Shown: positions 1-8,110 of the stretch, piece by piece
Layout: each line of letters begins with the position of its first letter
How positions within the stretch are numbered: position 1 is the stretch's first letter
NCBI RefSeq assembly: GCF_000411975.1
Contig: NZ_ASXG01000154.1
Span: 1 to 64,000 of the forward strand
DNA length: 64,000 nt
Reading direction: 5' to 3'
DNA from: Amycolatopsis orientalis DSM 43388
GTDB lineage: Bacteria; Actinomycetota; Actinomycetes; Mycobacteriales; Pseudonocardiaceae
Notes under the pieces: model-generated
What the model was told of the DNA's origin: nothing
What the model saw: only the letters and a program-made list of their open reading frames with translations
Databases searched by the model: none
Position numbers and translations under genes: made by a program

Positions 1-252
1 CGTGGTGCCCGCGCGGAACGCCGGAACGTTCGTCTTCTTCACTCGCACGGCTTCGCCGGTGCGAGGGTTGCGCGCGGTGCGGGCGGCACGAGCGCGCTTT
101 TCGAAGACACCGAAGCCGGTGATGGTGACCTTTTCGCCCTTGTGGACGGTGCGGATGATGATGTCGACGAGACCGTCGACGGCTTCCGCGGCTGCCTTCT
201 TGTCGCCGATGCGCTCCGACAGAGCTTCGATCAGCTGGGCCTTGTTGGCCAT
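1..252 (-). CDS. HU family histone-like DNA-binding protein (partial, 3' end off window)
   Basis: Nucleoid protein of the HU/IHF family, which bends and compacts DNA as a dimer. The 84 visible residues start MANKAQLIEALSER and carry the family motif GFGVFEKRARAARTARNPRTG. The ATG at 252 follows GGAGG with 7-nt spacing. The reading frame leaves the window at base 1, so it cannot be seen whether there is a Lys/Ala tail. It is a close paralogue of the HU gene at 4619 on the opposite strand. The last 95 visible bases of the two genes differ at one position, while the first 150 differ at many. A promoter lies at 308-336. Identity as HU is certain; which paralogue this is in other genomes cannot be told. 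Confidence 0.95.
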   Translation of the reverse strand, partial: MANKAQLIEALSERIGDKKAAAEAVDGLVDIIIRTVHKGEKVTITGFGVFEKRARAARTARNPRTGEAVRVKKTNVPAFRAGTT

Positions 253-307
253 TCCAGTTCCTCCAACCAGAACTTGTTTTATACGGCCATACAGGCCGAA
301 CGCAGTC

Positions 308-336
308 ATTATCACCCATAGACTTGGCAAGTCCAA
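308..336 (-). promoter_or_regulatory. Probable promoter of the partial HU gene
   Basis: On the minus strand TTGGAC (331-336) and GATAAT (308-313) are separated by 17 bp, giving a good housekeeping -10 and a weak -35. The start codon is about 55 bp further on, so this transcript has a 5' leader with a Shine-Dalgarno sequence, unlike many genes in this window. Confidence 0.55.
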
Positions 337-810
337 TCGGGACCTGCCTATTTCGTTGCCGTGTCGGGCAACCGGAGAGGCGGCGAGGGGCCGCGGCGGC
401 CGGATTCTTTCACTGGCCGGAAGACCGGCGAGAGTGCTTGCGGCACCGGAAAAGTCGCATGTAGACACCCGCTGTCCTGCGGTTTTGCCTCTTTTTGAGG
501 TGCTGTGGCGGGCTCGCGCGGGCCTGCCCGGACGACTCGCGAAGCGGCCGGACGGTCTACTGAGGACGATCGAAAACCTCGCGAAAATGACTGCCTCGCA
601 CGGGCGTGGCGGGACGCGGGCCGGGGTGGGTGCGGCGGGAGCGGGGTGGGCGGAGGCGTTGCCGGGCGGGGCGGGGAGACGGGCTGTCGGGTGGTGTGCC
701 GGGTTCGCGGTCGGTCAGGCGGTGGGGGTTGTGTTGGAGGAATCGGGTGTGGGGAGGGAAGGCTCGTGGGGGCGGGTTCGGGGTTGGTTGGGTCGGTGGT
801 GTGGTGGCGG

Positions 811-888
811 TCGCGGCGGAGGAATCGGAGGCGGCGAGGGAACGCTCGCGGCGGAGGAATCGGAGGCGGCGAGGGAACGCTCGCGGGG
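811..888. repeat. 35-bp tandem repeat, 2.2 copies
   Basis: Two identical 35-bp units begin at 811 and 846 and a partial third begins at 881. Each contains GGCGGAGGAATCGGAGGCGG followed by CGAGGGAACGC. Because the period is not a multiple of 3, copies fall in different frames, which argues against a coding role. Confidence 0.85.
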
Positions 889-1081
889 AGCGCGCGGGTT
901 CGGGCTCGGCGATGGTTGGGGTTCGCTCGCGGAGTGCTTCATGCGGAGCGTGTTCGGTTTGTCGGCGGCGAGGGGGTCGGGGCTGATGCGTTCGGTCGAG
1001 GGGCGGTGGAAATCGGGCGCGGGGCACGGGCGCTTGCGGTGCTGGGCTCGGGTTCGGGGCGCGCTTGGGAGTCCGTTCGCG

Positions 1082-1330
1082 GCGGAGTTCGTTATGCCGG
1101 TAGCGGGGATTGGTCGCCTGCCGGGTTTGGGGTTCGGCCGGGTCGGCGGTGGAGGGATCGGGTGCGGGCGGGGCGCTAGCGGTGTCGGGGTCGCGTGGGG
1201 CCGGTGGGGGCGGAATTCGTTACGGCGGCGGTGGGGATCGGCCGCTCGCCGCGTTGGGAGTTGATGGGTTCGGTTGGACCGGTGGTGCGGCACCGGAGGA
1301 ATCGGGCGCGGAGGCGCTGACGACGCGGTG
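1082..1330. repeat. Degenerate direct repeat, period about 128 bp
   Basis: A block starting GCGGAGTTCGTTA at 1082 recurs in altered form at 1210 as GCGGAATTCGTTA. Each is followed by G-rich text with GGGGAT, GGTCGC or GGCCGC, and CGGG motifs in the same order. It is part of the G-rich non-coding stretch. Confidence 0.5.
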
Positions 1331-1410
1331 CTCCCGTTGAGCGGCGTGGCGCGTCCAGGAGAGGCGTGCGTCGAGCCGGTTGTGAAGCCGGGCAGGGAAC
1401 CGGGGGTGCG

Positions 1411-1450
1411 AAAAAGGCCGCCTCCCGCCGGGGTGGCGGAGAGGCGGCCT
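1411..1450 (-). terminator. Rho-independent terminator of the IclR regulator
   Basis: Arms AGGCCGCCTC (1415-1424) and GAGGCGGCCT (1441-1450), with inner CCGCC/GGCGG pairing, form a long GC stem. On the minus strand it ends in TTTTT. It lies about 30 bp after the stop of the minus-strand regulator gene. Confidence 0.85.
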
Positions 1451-1478
1451 GGGGTTGGCGCGTGGTGGGAGCGGGACG

Positions 1479-2180
1479 TCAGAGGCGTTCCTGGAGCGCG
1501 TCGGCGGCGGCGAGGAGGTCGGCCGCCCATCGGGCGCCGGGCTTGCGCCCTATGCGTTCGATCGGACCGGACACCGAAACCGCGGCCACGACGGTGCCCG
1601 AGGAATCGCGCACCGGCGCCGAAACGCTCGCGACGCCGGGTTCGCGTTCGGCGACGCTTTGCGCCCAGCCGCGGCGGCGGACTTCGAGCAGGGTGCGTTC
1701 GCCGTAAACCGCGTCGGCGAGGATCGTCCGCTGCGTGTGCGGATCCGACCACGCGGCAAGGACCTTCGCGCCCGAGCCGGCCGTCATCGGCAGGCGCGAG
1801 CCGATCGGAACCGTGTCGCGCAAACCGCTCGGCGGTTCCGCGGTCGAAACGCACACGCGCTGCACGCCGTCGCGCCGGTAAAGCTGAACGCTTTCGCCGG
1901 TGATGTCCCGAAGCTTCGGCAGCACCGAACTCGCCGCGTCGAGCAACGGGTCGGTCGAGCCGCCGGCGAGTTCGGCGAGCGCGGTGCCCGGCCGCCAGCG
2001 CCCGTCCGGCCCCCGCCGCAGCAGGCGATGCACTTCGAGCCCGACCGCGAGCCGGTGCGCGGTCGCGCGCGGAAGCCCGGTGCGCGTGCACAGTTCCGCC
2101 AGCCCGCACGGGTCCTCGGCGACGGCCTGCAGCACGGCCACGGCTTTGTCCAGTACTCCGATACCGCTATGCTGTCCCAC
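1479..2180 (-). CDS. ndgR: IclR-family transcriptional regulator, NdgR/LtbR type
   Basis: DNA-binding regulator of 233 aa that in actinobacteria controls leuCD and other amino-acid genes. Residues 1-60 form the winged helix-turn-helix (LAELCTRTGLPRATAHRLA). The C-terminal two thirds is the IclR effector-binding domain, with GSGAKVLAAW and SVSGPIERIG. The start is GTG at 2180. It is divergent from leuC with 145 bp between the start codons, the arrangement of ndgR-leuCD in Streptomyces and ltbR-leuCD in Corynebacterium. A palindrome at 2195-2211 in that gap is the likely operator. The family and context are clear; the effector (a branched-chain amino acid or a derivative) is inferred. Confidence 0.92.
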   Translation of the reverse strand: MGQHSGIGVLDKAVAVLQAVAEDPCGLAELCTRTGLPRATAHRLAVGLEVHRLLRRGPDGRWRPGTALAELAGGSTDPLLDAASSVLPKLRDITGESVQLYRRDGVQRVCVSTAEPPSGLRDTVPIGSRLPMTAGSGAKVLAAWSDPHTQRTILADAVYGERTLLEVRRRGWAQSVAEREPGVASVSAPVRDSSGTVVAAVSVSGPIERIGRKPGARWAADLLAAADALQERL

Positions 2181-2194
2181 GACGCGATACTATC

Positions 2195-2211
2195 TTCCCG
2201 CACTGTGGGAA
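2195..2211. promoter_or_regulatory. Candidate IclR/NdgR operator between ndgR and leuC
   Basis: TTCCC-N7-GGGAA is a perfect inverted repeat 15 bp upstream of the ndgR start codon. A further half-site-like GGGAA follows at about 2223. It is placed to control both divergent genes. No binding data can be read from sequence. Confidence 0.5.
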
Positions 2212-2325
2212 GTCCAGAATCTGGGAAAAACGAAACCCGGAGCCGCGGACAGCCGCGGCTGCCCCCTCCTCACCGGCATCGTCCGGGTTCCGTGCTCCCG
2301 GCCGATCCCGAGGAAGGAGCCGGAG

Positions 2326-3750
2326 ATGACCAGCCCCACCGGCAAGGCTCGCACGCTGGCGGAGAAGGTGTGGGACAGCCACCTCGTGCGCCGAGGCGAA
2401 GGCGCCGAACCGGATCTGCTCTACATCGACCTCCACCTGGTGCACGAAGTGACCAGCCCGCAGGCGTTCGACGGACTGCGGCTGGCCGGGCGGAAGGTGC
2501 GCCGCCCCGACCTCACCATCGCCACCGAGGACCACAACGTCCCCACGGTGGACATCGACCTCCCGATCGCGGACCCGGTGTCCCGCACCCAGGTCGACAC
2601 GCTTCGCCGCAACTGCAAGGAGTTCGGCGTCCGGCTGCACCCGATGGGCGACGCCGAACAGGGCATCGTGCACGTGATCGGGCCGCAGCTCGGGCTGACC
2701 CAGCCCGGCATGACCGTGGTGTGCGGCGACAGTCACACCTCCACGCACGGCGCGTTCGGCGCGATGGCGTTCGGCATCGGCACTTCCGAGGTCGAGCACG
2801 TGCTCGCCACCCAGACGCTGCCGCTGCGGCCGTTCAAGACGATGGCGATCAACGTCGACGGCACGCTGCAGCCGGGCGTCACCGCGAAGGACGTGATCCT
2901 CGCCGTGATCGCCAAAATCGGCACCGGCGGCGGGCAGGGCTACGTCCTGGAGTACCGCGGCAAGGCCATCGAGGCATTGTCGATGGAAGCCCGGATGACC
3001 ATCTGCAACATGTCGATCGAGGCGGGCGCGCGCGCCGGCATGATCGCGCCGGACGAAACGACCTTCGCCTACCTCAAGGGCCGCCCGCACGCGCCGAAGG
3101 GCGACGAGTGGGACGCCGCCGTCGCCGCCTGGCGCGAGCTGCGCACCGACGAGGGCGCGGAATTCGACGCCGAGGTCCACCTCGACGCGGACCAGCTGAC
3201 GCCGTTCGTGACCTGGGGCACCAACCCCGGACAGGGCCTGCCGCTCAGCGAATCGGTGCCCGACCCGGCCGCCATCCCGGACGAGAACGCGCGCGTCGCC
3301 GCTGAGAAGGCCCTGTCCTATATGGATCTGAAGCCGGGCACCCCGCTGCGCGAGATCGCGGTCGACACCGTGTTCCTCGGCTCGTGCACCAACGGCCGGA
3401 TCGAGGACCTGCGCGCCGCCGCCGAGGTGCTGCGCGGGCGGAAGGTGGCCGATTCGGTCCGGATGCTCGTCGTGCCCGGTTCGATGCGGGTGCGCAAGAC
3501 CGCCGAGGAGGAGGGCCTGGACAAGATCTTCGCCGAGGCGGGAGCCGAATGGCGGCAGGCCGGCTGCTCCATGTGTCTCGGGATGAACCCGGACCAGCTC
3601 GCCCCCGGCGAGCGCAGCGCGTCCACCTCCAACCGCAACTTCGAGGGACGGCAGGGCAAGGGCGGGCGCACGCACCTCGTCTCGCCGCTCGTGGCCGCCG
3701 CCACCGCCGTGCGCGGGACCCTGTCCTCGCCCGCCGACCTGCCCGCCTGA
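2326..3750 (+). CDS. leuC: 3-isopropylmalate dehydratase large subunit
   Basis: Aconitase-superfamily subunit (474 aa) that with LeuD isomerises 2-isopropylmalate to 3-isopropylmalate in leucine synthesis. It should also process citramalate toward 2-oxobutyrate. The three [4Fe-4S] ligands are seen as Cys354 (GSCTNGRIEDL) and Cys414 and Cys417 (CSMCLGMN). Substrate and cluster motifs GDSHTSTHGAFGA and STSNRNFEGRQG are intact. The ATG at 2326 follows AGGAAGGAGC. The frame stays open upstream, but the protein clearly begins at this ATG. leuD follows after 23 bp in the same operon. Confidence 0.97.
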   Translation: MTSPTGKARTLAEKVWDSHLVRRGEGAEPDLLYIDLHLVHEVTSPQAFDGLRLAGRKVRRPDLTIATEDHNVPTVDIDLPIADPVSRTQVDTLRRNCKEFGVRLHPMGDAEQGIVHVIGPQLGLTQPGMTVVCGDSHTSTHGAFGAMAFGIGTSEVEHVLATQTLPLRPFKTMAINVDGTLQPGVTAKDVILAVIAKIGTGGGQGYVLEYRGKAIEALSMEARMTICNMSIEAGARAGMIAPDETTFAYLKGRPHAPKGDEWDAAVAAWRELRTDEGAEFDAEVHLDADQLTPFVTWGTNPGQGLPLSESVPDPAAIPDENARVAAEKALSYMDLKPGTPLREIAVDTVFLGSCTNGRIEDLRAAAEVLRGRKVADSVRMLVVPGSMRVRKTAEEEGLDKIFAEAGAEWRQAGCSMCLGMNPDQLAPGERSASTSNRNFEGRQGKGGRTHLVSPLVAAATAVRGTLSSPADLPA

Positions 3751-3773
3751 CTTCCCCGAGAGGAGCCACCCCC

Positions 3774-4376
3774 ATGGAACCGTTCACCCAGCACACCGGG
3801 ATCGGGGTCCCGCTGCGCCGGTCCAACGTGGACACTGACCAGATCATCCCGGCCGTCTACCTCAAGCGCGTGACCCGCACCGGATTCGAGGACGGGCTGT
3901 TCGCCGCCTGGCGCGCGCAGGAGGACTTCATCCTCAACCAGGAGCCGTTCAAGAACGGATCGGTGCTCGTCGCCGGGCCGGACTTCGGCACCGGATCGTC
4001 GCGCGAGCACGCTGTGTGGGCCTTGATGGACTACGGCTTCCGGGTCGTCATCTCGTCCCGTTTCGCCGACATCTTCCGCGGCAACTCCGGCAAGGGCGGC
4101 CTCGTCGCCGCGCAGTGCGAGCAGTCGGATGTCGAACTGCTCTGGAAGCTGCTGGAGAACGAGCCCGGCACCGAGGTGTCGGTGGACCTCGAGGCCAAGA
4201 CCGTGCGGGCCAAGGACTTCACCGCGCCCTTCCAGATCGACGACTACGTCCGCTGGCGGCTGCTCGAAGGGCTCGACGACATCGCGCTGACCCTGCGCCA
4301 CGCGGGGGACATCGACGCGTTCGAGTCCCAGCGGCCCTCCTGGAAGCCCGCGACCTTGCCGGCCGCGGCCTCCTGA
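3774..4376 (+). CDS. leuD: 3-isopropylmalate dehydratase small subunit
   Basis: The swivel-domain subunit (200 aa) completes the LeuCD isomerase. Typical motifs are NVDTDQIIPA, GPDFGTGSSREHA and SSRFADIFRGNSGKGG. The ATG at 3774 follows GAGAGGAGCC and leuC ends 23 bp upstream, so the two are co-transcribed from the ndgR-leuC gap. Strong hairpins follow at 4388-4425 and 4459-4491. Length and motifs are normal for the family. Confidence 0.97.
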   Translation: MEPFTQHTGIGVPLRRSNVDTDQIIPAVYLKRVTRTGFEDGLFAAWRAQEDFILNQEPFKNGSVLVAGPDFGTGSSREHAVWALMDYGFRVVISSRFADIFRGNSGKGGLVAAQCEQSDVELLWKLLENEPGTEVSVDLEAKTVRAKDFTAPFQIDDYVRWRLLEGLDDIALTLRHAGDIDAFESQRPSWKPATLPAAAS

Positions 4377-4387
4377 CCTGCGCCGCC

Positions 4388-4425
4388 GGGGCCGGATTCC
4401 CTGCTCGGAAAGGGAATCCGGCCCC
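4388..4425 (+). terminator. Terminator-like hairpin after leuCD
   Basis: GGGGCCGGATTCCC (4388-4401) pairs perfectly with GGGAATCCGGCCCC (4412-4425) across a 10-nt loop, 11 bp after the leuD stop. No U-run follows, which is common in high-GC actinobacteria. Confidence 0.7.
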
Positions 4426-4458
4426 CGCGGGCCCCCTCTTCGCCCACGCCAAACGGAG

Positions 4459-4491
4459 CCTCCCGAACCCGGAATCGGGTCCGTCGGGAGG
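4459..4491. terminator. Second hairpin between leuD and HU
   Basis: CCTCCCGA (4459-4466) pairs with TCGGGAGG (4484-4491) and encloses a smaller ACCCG/CGGGT hairpin. It may back up the leuCD terminator or sit upstream of the HU promoter. Confidence 0.45.
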
Positions 4492-4531
4492 GCGGAACCG
4501 TTCCCGTCGCAAGGGAAAATTTCGCCTGCCG

Positions 4532-4559
4532 TTTGGAATTTGTGCTGTCTTGGTAATAC
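4532..4559 (+). promoter_or_regulatory. Candidate promoter of the second HU gene
   Basis: TTTGGA (4532-4537) and TAATAC (4554-4559) are separated by 16 bp, in the only AT-rich patch between leuD and the HU start codon. The -10 is good and the -35 is weak. Confidence 0.45.
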
Positions 4560-4618
4560 CGTGTGCGTTAGCCGGCCGACCTGGCCGTGGACGAAGAGTT
4601 CTTCTTGGAGGGACTGGA

Positions 4619-5242
4619 ATGGCCAACAAGGCCCAGCTGATCGAGGCGCTGTCGGAGCGTCTGGGCGACAAAAAGGTTGCTTCGGAGGCCGTCGACGGTC
4701 TCGTCGACATCATCATCCGGACGGTCAACAAGGGCGAAAAGGTGAACATCACCGGCTTCGGGGTGTTCGAGAAGCGCGCTCGTGCCGCCCGCACCGCGCG
4801 CAACCCGCGCACCGGCGAAGCCGTGCGAGTGAAGAAGACGAACGTTCCGGCGTTCCGCGCGGGCACCACGTTCAAGGACGTCATCTCCGGCTCCAAGAAG
4901 CTGCCGAAGGCGACGGCCGTGAAGCGGGCGACCGCCAGCACCGCGAAGGCGACCGCCACCCGCGCCACGGCGACGACCACGCGCAGCACCCGTGCCACCG
5001 CGGCCAAGCCGGCCGCCACCCGCACCCGCGCCACCGCGGCCAAGGCTCCCGCCAAGGCCACCGCCGCGAAGGCCACCACCACCCGCGCCAAGGCGACCGC
5101 CACCAAGGCCACCGCGGCCAAGGCGGCCCCGAAGGCCACCACCACGCGGGCGAAGGCCGCCGCCAAGCCGGCCGCCAAGAAGACCACGGCGACCGCGAAG
5201 AAGGCTCCGGCCAAGCGCACCTCGGCCGCGAAGAAGAAGTAA
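4619..5242 (+). CDS. hupB: HU-family nucleoid protein with long Lys/Ala-rich C-terminal tail
   Basis: Actinobacterial HupB/HupS-type protein, 207 aa. Residues 1-90 are a canonical HU fold that dimerises and bends DNA. Residues 95-207 are a histone-H1-like low-complexity tail of ATKAT, KAPAK and PAAKK repeats, expected to bind DNA non-specifically and to be modified on lysine. The ATG at 4619 follows GGAGGG with 6-nt spacing. It lies just after leuD, as hupB does in Mycobacterium and hupS in Streptomyces. A perfect 16-bp terminator stem follows. It has a nearly identical inverted paralogue at the start of the window. Confidence 0.96.
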   Translation: MANKAQLIEALSERLGDKKVASEAVDGLVDIIIRTVNKGEKVNITGFGVFEKRARAARTARNPRTGEAVRVKKTNVPAFRAGTTFKDVISGSKKLPKATAVKRATASTAKATATRATATTTRSTRATAAKPAATRTRATAAKAPAKATAAKATTTRAKATATKATAAKAAPKATTTRAKAAAKPAAKKTTATAKKAPAKRTSAAKKK

Positions 5243-5263
5243 CTCCGGTTTTCCGGAACATCC

Positions 5264-5302
5264 GACAAGCCCCGCCCGGCTTCTCCCCGGGCGGGGCTTG
5301 TC
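5264..5302 (+). terminator. Terminator of hupB
   Basis: GACAAGCCCCGCCCGG (5264-5279) pairs perfectly with CCGGGCGGGGCTTGTC (5287-5302) over a 7-nt loop, 21 bp after the stop codon. It is a strong GC stem without a long U-run. Confidence 0.8.
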
Positions 5303-5973
5303 GCATCTCTGCCCTTATCCTCCCCGCCCGCGCGGGCCCGCCTCCGGAGCGGACGCGGCACCCGCGCCGCTGATTTCCGAAGCGGCAGCACACCGTTCGG
5401 CCGACCGCCTTCAAGATCCGTTGGCCCGCTTGCCCGTCCGGCCTCGCGGACCGCGAAGCCGTCACCCGGGTCTCAAGGGCGGGCATTGTCCCCGCGGGAT
5501 CGCATCCGCGCAGCGCGAAGGAAATCGAGGGGCGGCCCCGCCGTTTCCCTGAGCCCACCGGTCATCTCGCATCCGCGGCCAGTCGATCACCTGTTCCCCC
5601 AAGCAACTGCGCGCGCCCGCGCGAAGCGTTTTCTTGCCGTGTCCGGTCCGGCACCATGCGTGGCCACTGGGTGTCCGCGATCACCCAGGCCACGCACGGT
5701 CCACAACAGACTTTCGGGTTGTTATGCGAACGTGACAACCACGCACCGTGGCCGCCGGTAATCCAGTCGGGCGAACAGTCGAATCCGGACTGGTTTCGCC
5801 AGCGCACACCCTCTTTTCCCCGCTGCCGCACCGGCGTCTCGCGCCCGCGCGCACGGCGCCGGCGAAAGTGGGGGCCGGGCCACGAAAACCGGCCGTCGCC
5901 GGTGAACGGGTCGCGCGATCGGCTCCGATCAGTGTTGGTCTATGCAATCATGTCGCCCGGCAAAGGACCCCGA
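5303..5973. other. Intergenic region upstream of the compatible-solute ABC operon
   Basis: About 670 bp with no gene I can support; the open frames here are antisense or extensions without family resemblance. The last 60 bp should hold the operon promoter. TTGGTC near 5935 and TATGCAAT near 5941 are the most promoter-like words, but they are too close together to be a standard pair. AACAGACTTTCGGGTTGTT near 5705 is a short inverted repeat of unknown role. Confidence 0.45.
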
Positions 5974-7200
5974 ATGCGAGAACATGAGACGACTGTGCCG
6001 ATAGTTCGTGTGGAGAAGCTGTACAAAGTGTTCGGCCGCCGGGCGGAAGAAGCGGTCGGCAAGCTCGAGAACGGCGCCGACCGCGCCGAATTGGACCTGC
6101 CCGGCGTGACCGCGGCGGTGATCGACGCCTCCTTCACCGTGGAGCGCGGCGAAATCTTCGTGGTGATGGGACTGTCCGGTTCGGGCAAGTCGACCCTGCT
6201 GCGCACGCTGAACGGATTGCTCCCGGCCACGTCCGGCCGGGTCCTGGTGGACGACATCGACCTCACCGACAAGTCCGCGGCGCAGGTGCGCGAGCTGCGC
6301 CAGCGGCGGATGAGCATGGTGTTCCAGCACTTCGCGCTGTTCCCGCACCGCACGGTCGCGGAGAACGTCGCCTACGGCCTGAGCGTGCAGAACGCGCCGC
6401 GCGACCGGCAGCGCCAACGCACCGCCGAAGCGCTGGAGATGGTCGGCCTCACCGGATGGGAGGACCGGTTGCCCGGTCAGCTTTCCGGCGGGATGCGCCA
6501 GCGCGTCGGCCTCGCCCGCGCGCTGGCCGCGGACACCGAGATCCTGCTGATGGACGAGGCGTTCAGCGCGCTGGACCCGTTGATCCGCAAGGAGATGCAG
6601 GACCAGCTCCTGATGCTGCAGCGGCAGCTAGGCAAGACGATCGTGTTCATCACGCACGACCTCAACGAAGCGATGCGCCTCGGCGACCGGATCGCGATGA
6701 TGCGCGACGGCCGCATCGTGCAGGTTTCGACCGCGCAGGAGATGCTGACCCGCCCGGCCGACGAGTACGTCGCGAAGTTCGTCCGCGACGTCGACCGCTC
6801 CCGGGTGCTCACCGCGTCCGCCGTGATGGCGCCCGCGGAAGTCTCGTTCACTTCGGCGACGACCGTCGCCGAAGCGCTGGAAACGATGCGCCGGAACGAA
6901 CTCCCCGGAGTGCTGGTGACCGAGGACGGCAAGTTCGCCGGCGCGGTCGACCGGCGCGCGGTGAGCGAGGCCGCCGACCGGGGCACGGAAACGATCGCCG
7001 AACTTGTCGACCGGTCCGCCGCGCGCACCGGCCCGGAAACCCAGATGGCCGAACTGTTCGGCCACGCCGCTTCCGCGCCCGCGCCGCTCGCGGTGGTCGG
7101 CGCCGACGGCGTGCTGCTCGGCGCGGTGACCCGCGAGGCGCTGCTGAACGCGCTGAGCAATGGCGAAAACGACGCGCAGGAGGCGAGCGCCCGTGGCTGA
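5974..7200 (+). CDS. Glycine betaine/proline-type ABC transporter ATP-binding protein (OpuAA/ProV)
   Basis: ATPase (408 aa) of a quaternary-ammonium-compound uptake system used in osmoprotection. Walker A GLSGSGKST is at 66-74, the Q-loop near 118, signature LSGGMRQRVG at 170-179, Walker B ILLMDEAFSALD at 190-201 and the H-loop near 228. Residues from about 280 to the end form tandem CBS domains, the usual ionic-strength sensor of this family. The start is ATG 5974, preceded by AAAGGAC; an ATG at 5949 is in frame but lacks a ribosome site. The permease gene overlaps its end by 8 bp, so the two are translationally coupled. Confidence 0.93.
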   Translation: MREHETTVPIVRVEKLYKVFGRRAEEAVGKLENGADRAELDLPGVTAAVIDASFTVERGEIFVVMGLSGSGKSTLLRTLNGLLPATSGRVLVDDIDLTDKSAAQVRELRQRRMSMVFQHFALFPHRTVAENVAYGLSVQNAPRDRQRQRTAEALEMVGLTGWEDRLPGQLSGGMRQRVGLARALAADTEILLMDEAFSALDPLIRKEMQDQLLMLQRQLGKTIVFITHDLNEAMRLGDRIAMMRDGRIVQVSTAQEMLTRPADEYVAKFVRDVDRSRVLTASAVMAPAEVSFTSATTVAEALETMRRNELPGVLVTEDGKFAGAVDRRAVSEAADRGTETIAELVDRSAARTGPETQMAELFGHAASAPAPLAVVGADGVLLGAVTREALLNALSNGENDAQEASARG

Positions 7201-8077
7201 CAACGTCCTCGTCGGCGACCTGCCGCAGGTTCCCGTCGGCACCTGGTTCAAGGCGATCATCGACTGGCTGCAAGGCAACATCGGCCCGTTCTTCGATTTC
7301 GTCGACAAGATCGTCAACGGCGCGGTCACCGGGCTCGCCTCGGGGCTGACCTGGCTGCCGTGGCCGGTGCTGCTCGTGGTGTTCGCCGGGCTCGGATGGT
7401 GGCTGCGCGGCTGGAAATTCGGCGTCGGCTCGGCGATCGGCTTCGCGCTGATCGACAGCATGCGCGAATTCCCGTCCGCGATGCAGACGCTTTCGCAGGT
7501 GCTGATTTCCGGCGTGGTCGCGGTGGCGATCGCGGTGCCGGTCGGGATCGCGGCCGCGCGCAACGAAACGGTGAGCCGGATCGTGAAGCCGGTCCTGGAC
7601 TTCATGCAGACGCTGCCCGCGTTCGTCTATCTGATCCCGGTCATCTTCTTCTTCTCGATCGGCCCGGTGCCGGGCGTGGTGGCGACCGTCGTGTTCTCGC
7701 TCCCGCCGGGCGTCCGACTGACCGAACTCGGCATCCGCCAGGTCGACCCGGAAATGGTCGAAGCCGGCGAGGCGTTCGGCTCGCCGCCGCGGCGGATCCT
7801 GCGGGAGATCCAGATCCCGCTCGCGATGCCGTCGATCATGGCGGGCATCAACCAGATCATCATGCTGTCGCTGTCCATGGTCGTGATCTCCGGCATGGTC
7901 GGCGCCCCCGGGCTCGGCGCCGAGGTCTACGCCGCGGTCACGAGCCTGAAGCTGGACCTCGGTTTCAACGCCGGTCTCGGCGTTGTCGTGCTGGCCATTT
8001 ATCTCGACCGGCTCACTTCCTCGCTGGGGGCGCGCTCCGCGGTGGGCCGCGCCCTCCGCCGGGCCGACGCGGCCTGA
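7193..8077 (+). CDS. Glycine betaine/proline-type ABC transporter permease (OpuAB/ProW)
   Basis: Inner-membrane permease of 294 aa with the ProW/OpuAB signature. About six hydrophobic segments are visible from residue 55 onward. The coupling (EAA) loop reads EAGEAFGSPPRRILREIQIPLA, where it contacts the ATPase. GTG 7193 is chosen because AGGAGG lies at 7178-7183, 9 nt upstream; a longer start at ATG 7160 is possible. The gene overlaps the ATPase gene by 8 bp and is followed 33 bp later by the binding protein, so all three form one operon. Confidence 0.92.
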   Translation: MADNVLVGDLPQVPVGTWFKAIIDWLQGNIGPFFDFVDKIVNGAVTGLASGLTWLPWPVLLVVFAGLGWWLRGWKFGVGSAIGFALIDSMREFPSAMQTLSQVLISGVVAVAIAVPVGIAAARNETVSRIVKPVLDFMQTLPAFVYLIPVIFFFSIGPVPGVVATVVFSLPPGVRLTELGIRQVDPEMVEAGEAFGSPPRRILREIQIPLAMPSIMAGINQIIMLSLSMVVISGMVGAPGLGAEVYAAVTSLKLDLGFNAGLGVVVLAIYLDRLTSSLGARSAVGRALRRADAA

Positions 8078-8110
8078 TCCACCTCCACCGCAACGAGAAA
8101 GGACGAACGA

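Larger units (their letters stand above)
337..1410. other. Long non-coding stretch, G-rich on the plus strand, with degenerate repeats
   Basis: About 1.1 kb with no recognisable gene. Several frames stay open on both strands, but their translations are low-complexity Gly/Arg/Ser and match no family I know. From about 560 the plus strand is strikingly G-rich (runs such as GGGGTCGGG). Degenerate copies of GGAGGAATCGG recur, including the tandem repeat at 811-888 and a second, more diverged repeat with a period of about 128 bp at 1082-1330. Its role is unknown. Confidence 0.6.

Noticed and set aside
2..1264. A 420-codon open frame on the plus strand over the HU gene and the G-rich region
   Set aside because: Its first part is antisense to a clear HU gene and the rest is low-complexity Gly/Arg text without domain resemblance; long open frames are common by chance in DNA of this GC content.
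3384..4376. An open frame joining the 3' half of leuC to leuD, suggesting a fusion
   Set aside because: In leuC it reads out of frame; LeuC ends at its own stop at 3750 and LeuD starts at 3774 with its own ribosome site.
1..4871. Composite transposon bounded by inverted HU copies
   Set aside because: No transposase or target-site duplication is seen, and both repeats are functional HU genes; gene duplication is simpler.
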